Assembly: GCA_013314735.1 (NCBI GenBank)
Contig: JABUFD010000001.1
Coordinates: 434,001-498,000, forward strand
Source: Anaerolineae bacterium
Lineage (GTDB): Bacteria > Chloroflexota > Anaerolineae > Anaerolineales > Anaerolineaceae
Direction of reading: 5' to 3'
DNA length: 64,000 nucleotides
Both the position numbers and the translations under genes were made by a program. The notes beneath the pieces are model-generated. The model was not told where the DNA came from. It did not search any database and was given only the letters and a program-made list of their open reading frames with translations. The first letter of the stretch is position 1; every line of letters begins with the position of its first letter. Positions 54,108 through 63,272 of this stretch are shown piece after piece.

Positions 54108-54129
54108 AGCCCATTGCACCTACTGGGCT
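54108..54129 (+). repeat. Small hairpin before the Rieske gene
   Basis: AGCCCA (54108-54113) and TGGGCT (54124-54129) form a perfect 6-bp stem about 45 nt upstream of the Rieske start codon. No U-tract follows; the role is unknown. Confidence 0.3.
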
Positions 54130-54171
54130 ACCCCATTTGTTGATTGGTTTGAAATTTCACCAGGAGCAAAG

Positions 54172-55188
54172 ATGATTCGGAATCAATGGTATGCCGTGTT
54201 GGAATCCCGTGAGGTCAAGAAAAATAAGTTATTGGGCGTGAGACGAATGGGTGAACGCCTGTTGTTCTGGCGGGATGAAGCCGGGATGGTTCACTGCCTG
54301 AAAGACACCTGCCCGCACCGCGGCGCACAGTTAAGCAAGGGGAAGCTGGTGGATGGGCACGTGCAATGCCCATTTCACGGACTGGAATTTGACAGGGATG
54401 GTAAATGTGTCTATGTGCCCTCCATGGGAAAAGCAGCCGATATTGCCAGCAAGTTTGATGCGAATACCTACCCTGTTCAGGAAGCCCATGATTTCATCTA
54501 TTTGTATTGGGGAACACCCGAGCCCACCGGGGTTTTGCCGCCGATTGAGTGGGTGGATGGGATGCCGGATGAAACTTTCTCTTTCACCACAGTGGTGGAT
54601 CATTGGAAAGTCGACTATTCACGCGTGATCGAAAACCAGTTGGATGTGGCGCATTTGTGGCTGGTTCATCACAATACCATTGGTCGCGGCAACAGGCGGG
54701 TGGTCGATGGTCCCCTGGTGGAATGGTGCTGTGAAATGACTGAGCCCAACCTGATGAGTATCTGGGTGATGAATCGGATCGATGATGGTATATCTGTTGG
54801 CAAGCGGCCTGGTGAGGTGCAGAAACCCGACCGCCATCCTTCATTACAGCTGCGGTTTCCAAACATCTGGCAAAACTGGATCTCGGATGATATCCGGGTG
54901 ATGGCGGCATTCGTCCCGATTGATTCGGAAAATGCCCGCATGTACTTTCGCTTCTATCAGCGCGTCGTGAATTTCCCTGTCCTCAAACAACTTTTCCTGG
55001 CATCGGCCTGGGTTGGAAACCTGACGATTGAGCGGCAGGATAAAAGGGTGGTGGAAACCCAATTGCCCAAACGTTCCGATTTACGGATCGGCGAAAAGCT
55101 GTTCCCTGCTGACCATCCGATTTTGTTGTACCGGCGGCGCAGGCGGGAACTGATTGATGCGAATAACGAAAAAGAGACAGGCGAATAA
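54172..55188 (+). CDS. Rieske non-heme iron oxygenase
   Basis: This 338-residue protein is read from the ATG at 54172, with AGGAGC 5 nt before it. The Rieske cluster site CPHRGAQ...CPFHGLEF (Cys about 47 and 66, His about 49 and 69) is complete. The catalytic domain shows NQLDVAHLWLVHHNTIG, with the two iron-binding His. It resembles the PaO/VanA-type single-component alpha subunits that hydroxylate or demethylate small substrates with O2. No reductase gene is adjacent. An O2-dependent enzyme is notable in a group with many anaerobes. Confidence 0.9.
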   Translation: MIRNQWYAVLESREVKKNKLLGVRRMGERLLFWRDEAGMVHCLKDTCPHRGAQLSKGKLVDGHVQCPFHGLEFDRDGKCVYVPSMGKAADIASKFDANTYPVQEAHDFIYLYWGTPEPTGVLPPIEWVDGMPDETFSFTTVVDHWKVDYSRVIENQLDVAHLWLVHHNTIGRGNRRVVDGPLVEWCCEMTEPNLMSIWVMNRIDDGISVGKRPGEVQKPDRHPSLQLRFPNIWQNWISDDIRVMAAFVPIDSENARMYFRFYQRVVNFPVLKQLFLASAWVGNLTIERQDKRVVETQLPKRSDLRIGEKLFPADHPILLYRRRRRELIDANNEKETGE

Positions 55189-55216
55189 CAACATTCCTGT
55201 CTGATAGATCGAAACG

Positions 55217-55900
55217 CTAGAAAGAGAAGGATTCACCCGGTGTTAACAGGTGGGCGGTCGTGCCTGTTTCTTTTTCGGCCTGTTGACACCATGCAGCGGC
55301 GTCCTGGTTGATCAGCTCCCAGGTACCAAAATGCATCGGGATCACGTGCTGTGGTCGGATCATTTTTAATGCACGAAGGGCGTCTACAGGGCCCATGGTG
55401 TAGTTATCACCAATGGGGAGAATGGCAGCAAAAATGCCTTCCTCACCGATCAATGCCATATCACCGAACAGGCCGGTATCGCCAGCGAAATAAATCTTCT
55501 TACCGGCATTGGTGGTGATGATGAATCCCGCTGCCAATCCGCCGTATGAACCGTCCGGCAGGCGTGAACCGTGCAGCGCAATGGTCAGCTTGACATAGCC
55601 AAACGGGTGCTGGAAACCGCCTCCAATCTGTTGGGCATGTGTTTTGACATGCTGCTTTCCCAACCAACCGGCAACTTCTGCATTGGCGATGATTGGGGCG
55701 TTTTCGCGTTTGGATATTTCCACCGCGTCACCGATATGGTCAAAATGCCCATGGCTGACAAGGATATAGTCGGCCTTGACTGCGTCTGCCTTGACTGGTG
55801 CGGCGGGATTTTGGGTAAAGAATGGATCGATCAGAATAGAATACTGCTCCAAAGTCAGGCCAAAGGTGGCGTGGCCATACCAGGTAATCTTGTTTTCCAT
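55217..55900 (-). CDS. UPF0173 metal-dependent hydrolase (metallo-beta-lactamase fold)
   Basis: This 227-residue protein has the MBL signature SHGHFDHIGDAVEI (HxHxDH, about residues 50-64), a later IYFAGDTGLFGDM with the bridging Asp, and HVIPMHFGTWE with the last His. It matches the UPF0173/UlaG-like group. The exact substrate is unknown; UlaG itself opens L-ascorbate 6-phosphate lactone. AGGAGG-like sequence precedes the ATG. It converges with the Rieske gene and diverges from the MFS gene. Confidence 0.92.
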   Translation of the reverse strand: MENKITWYGHATFGLTLEQYSILIDPFFTQNPAAPVKADAVKADYILVSHGHFDHIGDAVEISKRENAPIIANAEVAGWLGKQHVKTHAQQIGGGFQHPFGYVKLTIALHGSRLPDGSYGGLAAGFIITTNAGKKIYFAGDTGLFGDMALIGEEGIFAAILPIGDNYTMGPVDALRALKMIRPQHVIPMHFGTWELINQDAAAWCQQAEKETGTTAHLLTPGESFSF

Positions 55901-55917
55901 TTTTTCCTCCTGGGCGA

Positions 55918-55946
55918 TTGACGAAAACTGGTGAGATTGTTACAAT
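55918..55946 (+). promoter_or_regulatory. Promoter of the second MFS gene
   Basis: TTGACG (55918-55923) and TACAAT (55941-55946) are 17 nt apart. The predicted start is near 55953, giving a leader of about 60 nt before the ATG at 56012. Confidence 0.65.
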
Positions 55947-56011
55947 GCGCCTTGCTTTCCTTCCATTTTACTATACTTGTTCAGGACAGGGTTTTTAACA
56001 CACGAGGTGCC

Positions 56012-57256
56012 ATGATAGATCATATCCGGCAGGCGATGCGGGCGGGTTACCCAAAACAATTCTGGTTGTTGTTCATCGGAAACATGATCAGCACCATCGG
56101 ATCCAGCATGGTATGGCCGTTCACGATGGTGTACATCAGCGGGAAATTGGGCCTGCCGATGACCACGACTGCCAGCCTGTTGACCTTCCGTTCGGTTGCC
56201 GGTATTGCCACGTCACTCCTGGCCGGCCCGATCGCTGACAGCATCGGGCGGAAATGGGTGATGGTGGTGGGGTTGTTCATGTTTGGCACCACATTTGTGA
56301 TGATGGATATGGCAAATTCCTTACCCGCCTTTGCCGCTGTGATGGTGTTGATGGGAATCTTCATCCCGGTTCACCAGGTAGGCGCGGATGCGATGCTGAC
56401 AGACCTCATTCCCCCGCACCAACGGATCGATGCATATTCGTTGACGCGCATGGGACACAACGTGGGGGTTGCCCTGGGTCCGGTAATTGGCGGTGCTCTC
56501 GTGATGACATCGTATCGGCTGGCGTTTTACCTGGCTGCTGGTGGGATGATCTTCTACTCGTTGTTGTTGTTGTTTGGCGTGAAAGAAACCCTGGTTGAAA
56601 AAACACCCATTCGCCAGGCACTGCGGCCGGGGTTGATCTTCCGGGGATACCATGCCATTTTCAATGACCGTTTGTTCATGGTATCAACCATTGCCATTAT
56701 CATTGTAACCCTGGGGGTTTCGATGATCTGGGTGCTAATGCCGGTGTATGCAAAAACGAACTACGCCATCCAGGAGAACCAGTATGGGTGGCTGCCGCTG
56801 ACCAATGCGATGATGGTGATCTTTTTCCAATTGACGGTAACTCAATGGGCGAAACGTCTAAAACCGAACCAGGCGATGGCATTGGGAGGTGGAATTTACA
56901 TGCTGGCAATGTTGTGGTTTGCCGCCAGCAGCACATTCTGGATGTTCTGGTTGGGATTTGTGGTGATGACCCTGGGCGAGTTGGTGTTGGTACCCACCTC
57001 GGCGACGTATGCTGCCAACCTTGCACCAGAAAAGATGCGTGGACGCTACTTAAGTGTGTATGGTTTACACTGGTCAGTGGCATCCGGGATCGGTCCTGTG
57101 CTTGGGGGCTTCTTCAATGATACGATTGGTCCCCGCTTTATCTGGCTGGGGGGGGCCTGGTTCCCGGTGCTGGGTGCACTGGTCTTTTTGTTGCTGTATT
57201 CGATGGAAAGGCGGGATCATCGTTTTGTCCCGGCGGTTGAGGCCAATTCTGAATAA
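56012..57256 (+). CDS. MFS drug/metabolite transporter
   Basis: This 414-residue protein has 12 hydrophobic segments. I chose the ATG at 56012, which has GAGG upstream and follows a good promoter at 55918-55946. The motif-A loop GPIADSIGRKWVMVVG after helix 2 and the second-half counterpart ANLAPEKMRGRYLSVYG are typical of drug-type and YfmO/MdtH-like exporters. The substrate is unknown. It is divergent from the UPF0173 gene. Confidence 0.88.
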   Translation: MIDHIRQAMRAGYPKQFWLLFIGNMISTIGSSMVWPFTMVYISGKLGLPMTTTASLLTFRSVAGIATSLLAGPIADSIGRKWVMVVGLFMFGTTFVMMDMANSLPAFAAVMVLMGIFIPVHQVGADAMLTDLIPPHQRIDAYSLTRMGHNVGVALGPVIGGALVMTSYRLAFYLAAGGMIFYSLLLLFGVKETLVEKTPIRQALRPGLIFRGYHAIFNDRLFMVSTIAIIIVTLGVSMIWVLMPVYAKTNYAIQENQYGWLPLTNAMMVIFFQLTVTQWAKRLKPNQAMALGGGIYMLAMLWFAASSTFWMFWLGFVVMTLGELVLVPTSATYAANLAPEKMRGRYLSVYGLHWSVASGIGPVLGGFFNDTIGPRFIWLGGAWFPVLGALVFLLLYSMERRDHRFVPAVEANSE

Positions 57257-57295
57257 ATTCTGAATTCCAAACGTCGGTTTCCCGTGGGTTTGGGC

Positions 57296-57325
57296 TTGAC
57301 CCGGATTTTTTGGATATGATATGAT
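57296..57325 (+). promoter_or_regulatory. Possible promoter of the LysM-M23 peptidase gene
   Basis: TTGACC (57296-57301) is followed after 18 nt by TATGAT (57320-57325). The leader would be about 15 nt, which carries AGAGGATTAT before the ATG at 57347. Confidence 0.45.
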
Positions 57326-57346
57326 GGGGCCAAGAGGATTATCCCG

Positions 57347-58582
57347 ATGACGGAAGATGAAATGAGCGTCACAACTGGTGACGAGATATCGCAAATAGAA
57401 CAACAAAACCAATCCGACACAACCATTCAGTTGCTGAGCCGTGATAATTTTTGGCGCCGCATGGTGGAAATGGGTATTGCTGAAACCGTACAGCGGATTG
57501 GCACAGCCGTTTTATTAATTTTTTTGATCGTTTTAATTATTTTTGTTATGGGGAAGTATTATTTGCCGGATCAAATTGCCGCGCAAAGCGGAGAAGCAAC
57601 CGCAACAGCGCAGCCGAGTGGATTGGTGGGGAATGCAGAAGCAGAACCGATTGATATTTCACTGCCTCCCCTTACAGAGCCTTATGCTTACGGCGCTTAT
57701 CAGCAAGGGGTTGCGCGGCTTGCGAAACTGCATACGGATCTGCCATCCCGCCCGCGCTGGGAAGTTAGTACATATACTGTTCAAGAAGGCGACACGATTT
57801 TTGACATTGGAATCAAGTTCAACCTCAATCCGGAAACGGTGATGTGGGCAAACTATTATGTACTGGGCGATAATCCGCATGCCCTTTCTCCGGGTCAAGA
57901 GTTAAGTATCTTGCCAGTGGATGGTACCTATTATGAATGGCACGCCGGTGACAGCCTGAGTACGGTTGCCGAGTTTTACCGGGTCACTCCTGAGGCCATC
58001 ATCAGCTGGCCAGGAAACCAGTTGAATCCCGATGAGCTGGGTGATTATGCCAATCCAGCGATTGAACCGGGTACCTGGTTGGTGATCCCTGGTGGTTACC
58101 GAGATTTCATCTCGTGGAGCGCACCATTGATTACGCGTGAAGATCCAGCCCAGGCGTCTATCTTTGGCCCTGGCGCGTGTGGAGCCGTATATGACGGTCC
58201 GATTGGTGATGGTGTGATGATCTGGCCAACGATTGAACGCTGGCTGTCTGGCTACGATTACTCACCCTCCACCAACCATTATGGCATTGACATCGCCGGC
58301 GACCTGGGATATGCAATATGGTCGGTGGATGACGGTGTGGTTGTGTATTCCGGCTGGAACAACTGGGGCTATGGAAATGTGGTGGTGATTGACCACGGAA
58401 ACGGCTGGCAGTCGTTGTATGCCCACCTTGACTATATCAATTACGGCTGTGGTGATTACGTATACGAAGGCGATATCATCGGGGGAATGGGGTCGACGGG
58501 ACGTTCTTCGGGTCCGCACCTGCATTTTGAGCTGCGTTCCACCGTCTACGGCCGGCCGGACCCCAAAGGGTTTTTGAACTAA
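57347..58582 (+). CDS. LysM-M23 peptidase, membrane-anchored
   Basis: This 411-residue protein has one N-terminal membrane helix (about residues 48-66, AVLLIFLIVLIIFVMG) and two LysM-type domains: YTVQEGDTIFDIGIKFNLN near 145 and YEWHAGDSLSTVAEFYRVT near 200. The C-terminal M23 (LytM) peptidase has intact zinc ligands in HYGIDIAG and GPHLHFEL, plus LYAHLDYI. It should cut peptidoglycan cross-links or interpeptide bonds outside the membrane. In contrast to the M23-like lipoprotein at 18-20.7 kb, the catalytic site is complete. Confidence 0.93.
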   Translation: MTEDEMSVTTGDEISQIEQQNQSDTTIQLLSRDNFWRRMVEMGIAETVQRIGTAVLLIFLIVLIIFVMGKYYLPDQIAAQSGEATATAQPSGLVGNAEAEPIDISLPPLTEPYAYGAYQQGVARLAKLHTDLPSRPRWEVSTYTVQEGDTIFDIGIKFNLNPETVMWANYYVLGDNPHALSPGQELSILPVDGTYYEWHAGDSLSTVAEFYRVTPEAIISWPGNQLNPDELGDYANPAIEPGTWLVIPGGYRDFISWSAPLITREDPAQASIFGPGACGAVYDGPIGDGVMIWPTIERWLSGYDYSPSTNHYGIDIAGDLGYAIWSVDDGVVVYSGWNNWGYGNVVVIDHGNGWQSLYAHLDYINYGCGDYVYEGDIIGGMGSTGRSSGPHLHFELRSTVYGRPDPKGFLN

Positions 58583-58639
58583 CCCACAGCCAGCACAAGA
58601 TACTCCTTAATATCTGAACTCTTCTGTGTTCTCTGTGAG

Positions 58640-58668
58640 TTGCCTGTACTGGATGCTTATTTTATAAT
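58640..58668 (+). promoter_or_regulatory. Promoter of the split alpha/beta hydrolase gene
   Basis: TTGCCT (58640-58645) and TATAAT (58663-58668) are separated by 17 nt. The predicted start near 58675 leaves a leader of only about 12 nt before the ATG at 58687. Confidence 0.65.
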
Positions 58669-58686
58669 AGTAGCAACCATTTCATC

Positions 58687-59751
58687 ATGAGCAAAGGTTC
58701 CATGGGCAACAAACATCTATTAAGCCGGTACCTGGTTTTAGGCGGTGTCATCATTGCCGCGCTTTCGTTGTTATTCATCCGGGTGGGTGATGGCGTGTTA
58801 CAGCATGGCAGCACGATCCGCTTCATCAGTGATAATGGCGAATCGCTTTGGGGAACAGTTTATCAACCTGAAGTGGCGATACCCTATGGGGTTTTGTTAT
58901 TGGAGGGATTTGGTTCGGATCAAATCACAATGCGCAACGCGGCGAAGTCATTCGCAAACATGGGGATGCATGTGTTTGCCTTCGATTTTTCCGGTCATGG
59001 GCGGTCAGAGGGGGTGTTGGGTTTCGATAATGCTTCCACAGATATTCAGGCACGGCAGGTGCTGACAGCCCTGGCAGAATTTTCAAAAACATCGGGTTTA
59101 CCGGAAGACCACATTTTTATGATGGGCCACAGCCTGGGCGCAAGAACGGCTGTGCAGGCTTTCGTGATAGAACCGCAACGTAACACGGCGGGTCTGATTC
59201 TTTTTGGCCCGCAAATCAACCTGGTGGCAAACCAGCAGTCGGAATTTTTTACCGGAACCAATGATTCCGACCTTTTGTGGGTACGATCATTAGGGTCTGA
59301 TATGCCCGCAGCCCCGATCCTGATTGTATCCGGCACATGGGAGGACATCCTGACTGTAGATGCTGGGGAAGCGCTGATGTTAAAATTAACTGATGGGAAT
59401 CATTCTGATCCTGGCATCTCCTGGGACGAAAAGTTGGGGCAACATTCCCGGAATTGGGTCCTTTTACCCGGTGTTTTCCACAACTTTGAGGTGTTTTCGG
59501 GAAACGCTTTTTCAGTCGTGAAGCAGTGGCTGGTGGAGTCGCGAGGGGTGGAACTGGTATCTGTTGAAATGCCAGAATCGACCTTCCCTCGTTGGGTGTT
59601 ATGGATTACCGGGATGGCTGGTCTGTTTCTGGTTGCCGGCGGGGGAGTTGCATATGGAAGTCAGTATCCGGCTTCTGGTTGGAACCAGCACCTGGTCATA
59701 GCCAGTTCTGCGAAATTTATTGCCGGGCGGTTCTGGTTATGGCTCCCGTGA
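58687..59751 (+). CDS. Alpha/beta hydrolase, N-terminal part of a split gene
   Basis: This 354-residue product has an N-terminal membrane helix (about 13-30) and an alpha/beta hydrolase domain with the nucleophile elbow FMMGHSLGART (Ser about 145), FDFSGHGRSEG and a late VFHNFEVF with the likely catalytic His. A second membrane helix follows near residue 300 (WITGMAGLFLVAGGG). The frame stops at a TGA (59749-59751) inside what looks like another hydrophobic segment, and the same frame stays open to 60378. The hydrolase part is complete and may work alone. A second in-frame ATG at 58702 with AAAGG upstream is an alternative start. Confidence 0.8.
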   Translation: MSKGSMGNKHLLSRYLVLGGVIIAALSLLFIRVGDGVLQHGSTIRFISDNGESLWGTVYQPEVAIPYGVLLLEGFGSDQITMRNAAKSFANMGMHVFAFDFSGHGRSEGVLGFDNASTDIQARQVLTALAEFSKTSGLPEDHIFMMGHSLGARTAVQAFVIEPQRNTAGLILFGPQINLVANQQSEFFTGTNDSDLLWVRSLGSDMPAAPILIVSGTWEDILTVDAGEALMLKLTDGNHSDPGISWDEKLGQHSRNWVLLPGVFHNFEVFSGNAFSVVKQWLVESRGVELVSVEMPESTFPRWVLWITGMAGLFLVAGGGVAYGSQYPASGWNQHLVIASSAKFIAGRFWLWLP

Positions 59752-60378
59752 ATTTTAGTTGGTGCATTGGTTCTTATGCCGTTTGCATTTCTTCCGCTTG
59801 GGTTTCCGGCTTTGAACGTGTATTACATTGTTTTTCTCAGCGGTTACGGCATCCTGAGCCTTGTCCTGTACCGGATGGGCAGGATGCCTGGCATCGAGGA
59901 GAGAGCCGACCTGCGAACAAGCGGTATAACGGGAGACAAAAACCGGTTTGTGTTGGGACTTACCATCAACCTGATTCTTTTCCTGTTATTGGTTGGCTGG
60001 ATTCGGTCGGGATGGTATTGGACACCGCCCCGTGGTGCCAGGGCGATTTGGCTGGTGATTTTCAGCAGCCTGACAGCATTGGGCTTTTTGGCATCATGGA
60101 TCGATCGGACCATAATCACCAACTTGCCAGCATCCAGGCGTTTCTGGCTCAACCTGTCCGCTTATCTGCCGTTTTTCTTATATGTGGCAGGCATGGCCTT
60201 TCTTCAATCCTGGTCTGGTTTCCTTTCTGCCCTGCTGGGGTTGGTCGTGTTGTTCCTGGCGGATTTCCAGGGAAGAATGACGCTGCGCCTGACGGGAAGC
60301 GTCTGGCTGGCTGCAATATTTCCCGCTGTTCTCATCTGGTTGTGGGTCATGCCACAGGGAGTTTTATTCGGTTTCTAA
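59752..60378 (+). pseudogene. C-terminal membrane part of the split alpha/beta hydrolase gene
   Basis: The frame continues in phase from the TGA at 59749 for 208 codons. It codes five or six hydrophobic segments, such as ALVLMPFAFLPLGFPAL, LTINLILFLLLVGWI and LWVMPQGVLFGF. No ribosome site precedes the first possible starts (TTG 59767, ATG 59776). If the TGA were TGG (Trp), the reading FWLWLPW-ILVGALVL would be one smooth membrane helix, so a nonsense mutation or a sequence error is likely. Reinitiation or readthrough is possible but unsupported. Confidence 0.6.
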
Positions 60379-60413
60379 TCGATAGAAATTGTGGTGTGTG
60401 GTCGATCATTGGC

Positions 60414-60463
60414 GAACAACCTGGTCATCCCATGTTTGGGTTTTCGGGATGACCAGGTTGTTC
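60414..60463. terminator. 18-bp perfect inverted repeat between convergent genes
   Basis: GAACAACCTGGTCATCCC (60414-60431) pairs without mismatch with 60446-60463 across a 14-nt loop. It lies between the split hydrolase gene and argH, whose stop is at 60507. It has no T-run on either side, so it may be a two-way transcription barrier, an RNA-stability element or a dispersed palindrome. Confidence 0.6.
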
Positions 60464-60506
60464 AGATAAGGTTGAAACACTGATTCACTTCGACACAGTT
60501 CATTTG

Positions 60507-61883
60507 TCAGTTGCTGTGTGATAAACAGTCCCTGGCATATACCAGCTGCTGTTGCACAGCGGTTGGCGCGGTCCCTCCCCAGGCGATATGGCGTTGGACC
60601 GATTGGGAGGCGGACAACATCTCGTATACCCAGGACCCGAACAGTGGTGAAATATTCTGCCATTCCTGTAATGGCAGATGCTGGAATGGGGTGCCGGTTT
60701 CCTCTGCTTTTTTAACCACGGCAGCGACAGCATGATGCGCCTGGCGAAAGGGCAGGCCCCGTTTTACCAGTTCATCCGCCAGATCGGTGGAGACCATGTA
60801 AGGATGCAGGATTTCTTCCGCGCGATCCTGGTTGATTTCCAATGATCGGATCACCCCTGCCATCACTTTTAACATCAGGTCCAAAAGGTCAAAGGATGTA
60901 AACACCAGCTCTTTATCTTCCTGCAGGTCTTTGTCATAGGCGGATGGCATTGCCTTCAGGACAGTCATCATTGACATCAATTTACCAAGAATGATTCCGC
61001 TTTTCCCACGCACCAGTTCAAGCGGATCCGGATTTTTCTTTTGGGGCATGATGCTGCTGCCGGTGGAGAAGGCATCTGCCAGGGTGATCAGTGAAAATTC
61101 CTGGGTGGAAAACAGGATCAGCAATTCCGCCATTCGGCTGAGGTGGGTAGCGCACAGGCTGGCAATAAAGAGGAACTCCGCTGCGAAATCCCGGTCACCA
61201 ACCGCATCAATTGAATTGGGGGTGATTTCCTGAAAACCCAGTTGCTGAGCAAGGGCTGCCCGATCAATTGGGAAGGAAGTGCCGGCGAGTGCCGCAGACC
61301 CGAGGGGCAGGACGGATGTTCGAGCAGCGGACTGGTGAAAGCGCTGCCGGTCGCGACTCAAAGCCCAGAAATGGCTGAGCCACCAATGTGAGAGCAGGAC
61401 TGGCTGCGCCTGTTGAAGGTGCGTATAGCCGGGGATGATGATGCCGAAATCAAACTCTGCGCGTGCCAGGATCGTTTCCTGAAGTGACTCCAGACTGCCA
61501 TCGAGGTACTGCAACGCCTCCAGCGTCCACATCCGAAAATCGGTGGCTACCTGGTCATTGCGGGAACGACCGGTGTGGAGTTTTTCGCCGGCTTTCCCGC
61601 ACAATTCCACCAACCGGCGCTCGACAGCTGTGTGAATGTCCTCATCGCCAGGGGAAAATATGAACGTCTCCGCGGTGAATTCGGCGGCGATGCTTTCCAA
61701 TCCGGTGAGGATTTTCTCCAAATCGCCATCATCGATTAAGCCGGCAGTATGAATCGCCTGTGCCCAGGCGATGCTGCCGCGTACATCCTGCTGCGCCATT
61801 CGTTGATCGATCGGCAATGAATGGTTCAACAATTCCGCCCATTGATCGAGGTTGCCATCCAGGCGTCCTGTCCATAATTTCAT
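60507..61883 (-). CDS. argH: Argininosuccinate lyase
   Basis: This 458-residue protein is read from the ATG at 61883, which has a perfect AGGAGG. It belongs to the fumarase/aspartase superfamily: KLWTGRLDGNLDQWAELLN at the start, HTGRSRNDQVATD near 110, and the signature SSIMPQKKNPDPLELVRGK (split as GSSIMPQKKNPD, near 280) with the flexible catalytic loop. It splits argininosuccinate to arginine and fumarate, the last step of arginine synthesis. It begins 22 bp after argG and shares its attenuated promoter. Confidence 0.95.
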   Translation of the reverse strand: MKLWTGRLDGNLDQWAELLNHSLPIDQRMAQQDVRGSIAWAQAIHTAGLIDDGDLEKILTGLESIAAEFTAETFIFSPGDEDIHTAVERRLVELCGKAGEKLHTGRSRNDQVATDFRMWTLEALQYLDGSLESLQETILARAEFDFGIIIPGYTHLQQAQPVLLSHWWLSHFWALSRDRQRFHQSAARTSVLPLGSAALAGTSFPIDRAALAQQLGFQEITPNSIDAVGDRDFAAEFLFIASLCATHLSRMAELLILFSTQEFSLITLADAFSTGSSIMPQKKNPDPLELVRGKSGIILGKLMSMMTVLKAMPSAYDKDLQEDKELVFTSFDLLDLMLKVMAGVIRSLEINQDRAEEILHPYMVSTDLADELVKRGLPFRQAHHAVAAVVKKAEETGTPFQHLPLQEWQNISPLFGSWVYEMLSASQSVQRHIAWGGTAPTAVQQQLVYARDCLSHSN

Positions 61884-61905
61884 TACTAGACCTCCTGCAG
61901 TTAAC

Positions 61906-63156
61906 TCAGTCGCGGACAATGGTTTTGGTGTCCAGGGGTTGGATATCATCCGCGCCCAGCAAAGCACGTACTTTCATCGGCAGACCGAATAGGCGGATAA
62001 AGCCTGCAGCGTCGCTCTGGTTGTAGACCTCGTCCTCACCGAAGGTAGCGAACTCAGGATGGTAGAGGCTATTGGGGCTTTTCCGACCCTGGACGATCAC
62101 ATTGCCCTTATACAGTTTCAGGCGCACAACCCCGCTGACCACTTTTTGGGTTTCCGAAAAGAAGGCATCGAGTGATTTCCGCAATGGGGTGAACCATTGG
62201 CCAAAATACACCAATTCGGCATACTTTAATGCCAGCAGGTCTTTATAGTGGATGGTTTCACGGTCAATCGTGATCGATTCCAATTCAGAATGGGCGTGGA
62301 CCAGAATGGTACCGCCGGGGGTTTCATATATACCACGGGATTTCATTCCCACCAGGCGGTTTTCAACCATATCGCAAATCCCGATCCCGTGTTTTCCGCC
62401 CAATGTATTCAACTGTTCAATCAGTGCAGCCGGCGAGAGCGGTTCCCCATTCAGCGCGATCGGGTTGCCTTCGAGGAATGTGATTTCGATCATCTCAGCG
62501 GTGTCCGGTGCCTGTTCTACCGGGGTTGTCATACAATACAGCCCGTCCTGAGGGGCGTTGTCAGGGTCTTCAAGATCGGCGCCTTCGTGTGACAAATGCC
62601 ACAGGTTGCGGTCGCGGCTGTACAGGGATGGGTTGCAGGCAGGAAATTCGATCTGATGGTCTTTGAGGTATTGCATGGCGTCCTCGCGGCTCTTGATGTG
62701 CCATTCACGCCATGGGGCGATGACCTGCAAACGCGGATTGAGGGCTGTGAAGGTCAGTTCAAACCGCACCTGGTCGTTACCTTTTCCAGTGCAGCCGTGC
62801 GCGATGGCCTGAGCGCCCTCTTCTTCTGCCACTTTGACCAGGTATTTGGCAATTAACGGACGAGCAATGGAGGTTCCCAGCAAGTACTTGCGCTCATAAA
62901 TCGCACCGGAACGGATCATGGGAAAAATGTAATCTTTGGCGAATTCTTCTTTGAGGTCAAACACGACCAGTTTTGACGCTCCGCTTTTCAGCGCACGGGC
63001 TTCAAGGTTATCCAGCTCAACCACGCCCTGCCCCACGTCCGCGGTAACTGCAATGACTTCGCACTCATAATTTTCAATCAACCAGGGGATGATAACCGAG
63101 GTATCCAAACCGCCAGAATAGGCCAGAACAACTTTGTTGATTTGCGGGTGTTTCAT
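61906..63156 (-). CDS. argG: Argininosuccinate synthase
   Basis: This 416-residue protein starts [22 protein letters not shown], with the PP-loop SGGLDTS that binds ATP. It also has [17 protein letters not shown] and the C-terminal domain of the family. It joins citrulline and aspartate with ATP. GGAG lies 7 nt before the ATG. Upstream are a terminator, competing hairpins and an arginine-rich leader peptide, described as separate features, so transcription of argGH is expected to depend on charged tRNA-Arg. Confidence 0.96.
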   Translation of the reverse strand: MKHPQINKVVLAYSGGLDTSVIIPWLIENYECEVIAVTADVGQGVVELDNLEARALKSGASKLVVFDLKEEFAKDYIFPMIRSGAIYERKYLLGTSIARPLIAKYLVKVAEEEGAQAIAHGCTGKGNDQVRFELTFTALNPRLQVIAPWREWHIKSREDAMQYLKDHQIEFPACNPSLYSRDRNLWHLSHEGADLEDPDNAPQDGLYCMTTPVEQAPDTAEMIEITFLEGNPIALNGEPLSPAALIEQLNTLGGKHGIGICDMVENRLVGMKSRGIYETPGGTILVHAHSELESITIDRETIHYKDLLALKYAELVYFGQWFTPLRKSLDAFFSETQKVVSGVVRLKLYKGNVIVQGRKSPNSLYHPEFATFGEDEVYNQSDAAGFIRLFGLPMKVRALLGADDIQPLDTKTIVRD

Positions 63157-63189
63157 TTATTTCTCCATTCACATGATGTTGGTAAAAAT

Positions 63190-63215
63190 AAAAAGCTCCT
63201 CCCAGATGGAGGAGC
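63190..63215 (-). terminator. Attenuator terminator in the argG leader
   Basis: On the minus strand GCTCCTCC (63215-63208), loop ATCTG and GGAGGAGC (63202-63195) form an 8-bp GC-rich stem followed by TTTTT-A-TTTTT. It lies 34 bp upstream of the argG ATG, inside the transcribed leader, so it must stop some transcripts before the operon. Confidence 0.88.
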
Positions 63216-63272
63216 CAGCAAGCTTAACACTGTAAAACGCCGATCATAACACCATCTGGATATCCATGTGTT
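63202..63272 (-). promoter_or_regulatory. Competing hairpins of the argG attenuator
   Basis: Minus-strand CCAGATGG (63259-63252) is exactly complementary to CCATCTGG (63209-63202), which spans the loop and inner stem of the terminator; pairing would act as antiterminator. The same upstream segment can instead pair with AACAC-AT (63272-63266) through ATGGTGTT (63255-63248). The two alternatives share bases and exclude each other, as in classical 1:2 / 2:3 / 3:4 attenuation. Confidence 0.75.

Noticed and set aside
59592-60452. 286-codon open frame on the plus strand over the hydrolase membrane part
   Set aside because: It is rich in Cys, Trp and Gly with no recognisable domain or ribosome site. 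It is a shadow of the in-phase frame that continues the hydrolase gene with clear membrane segments.
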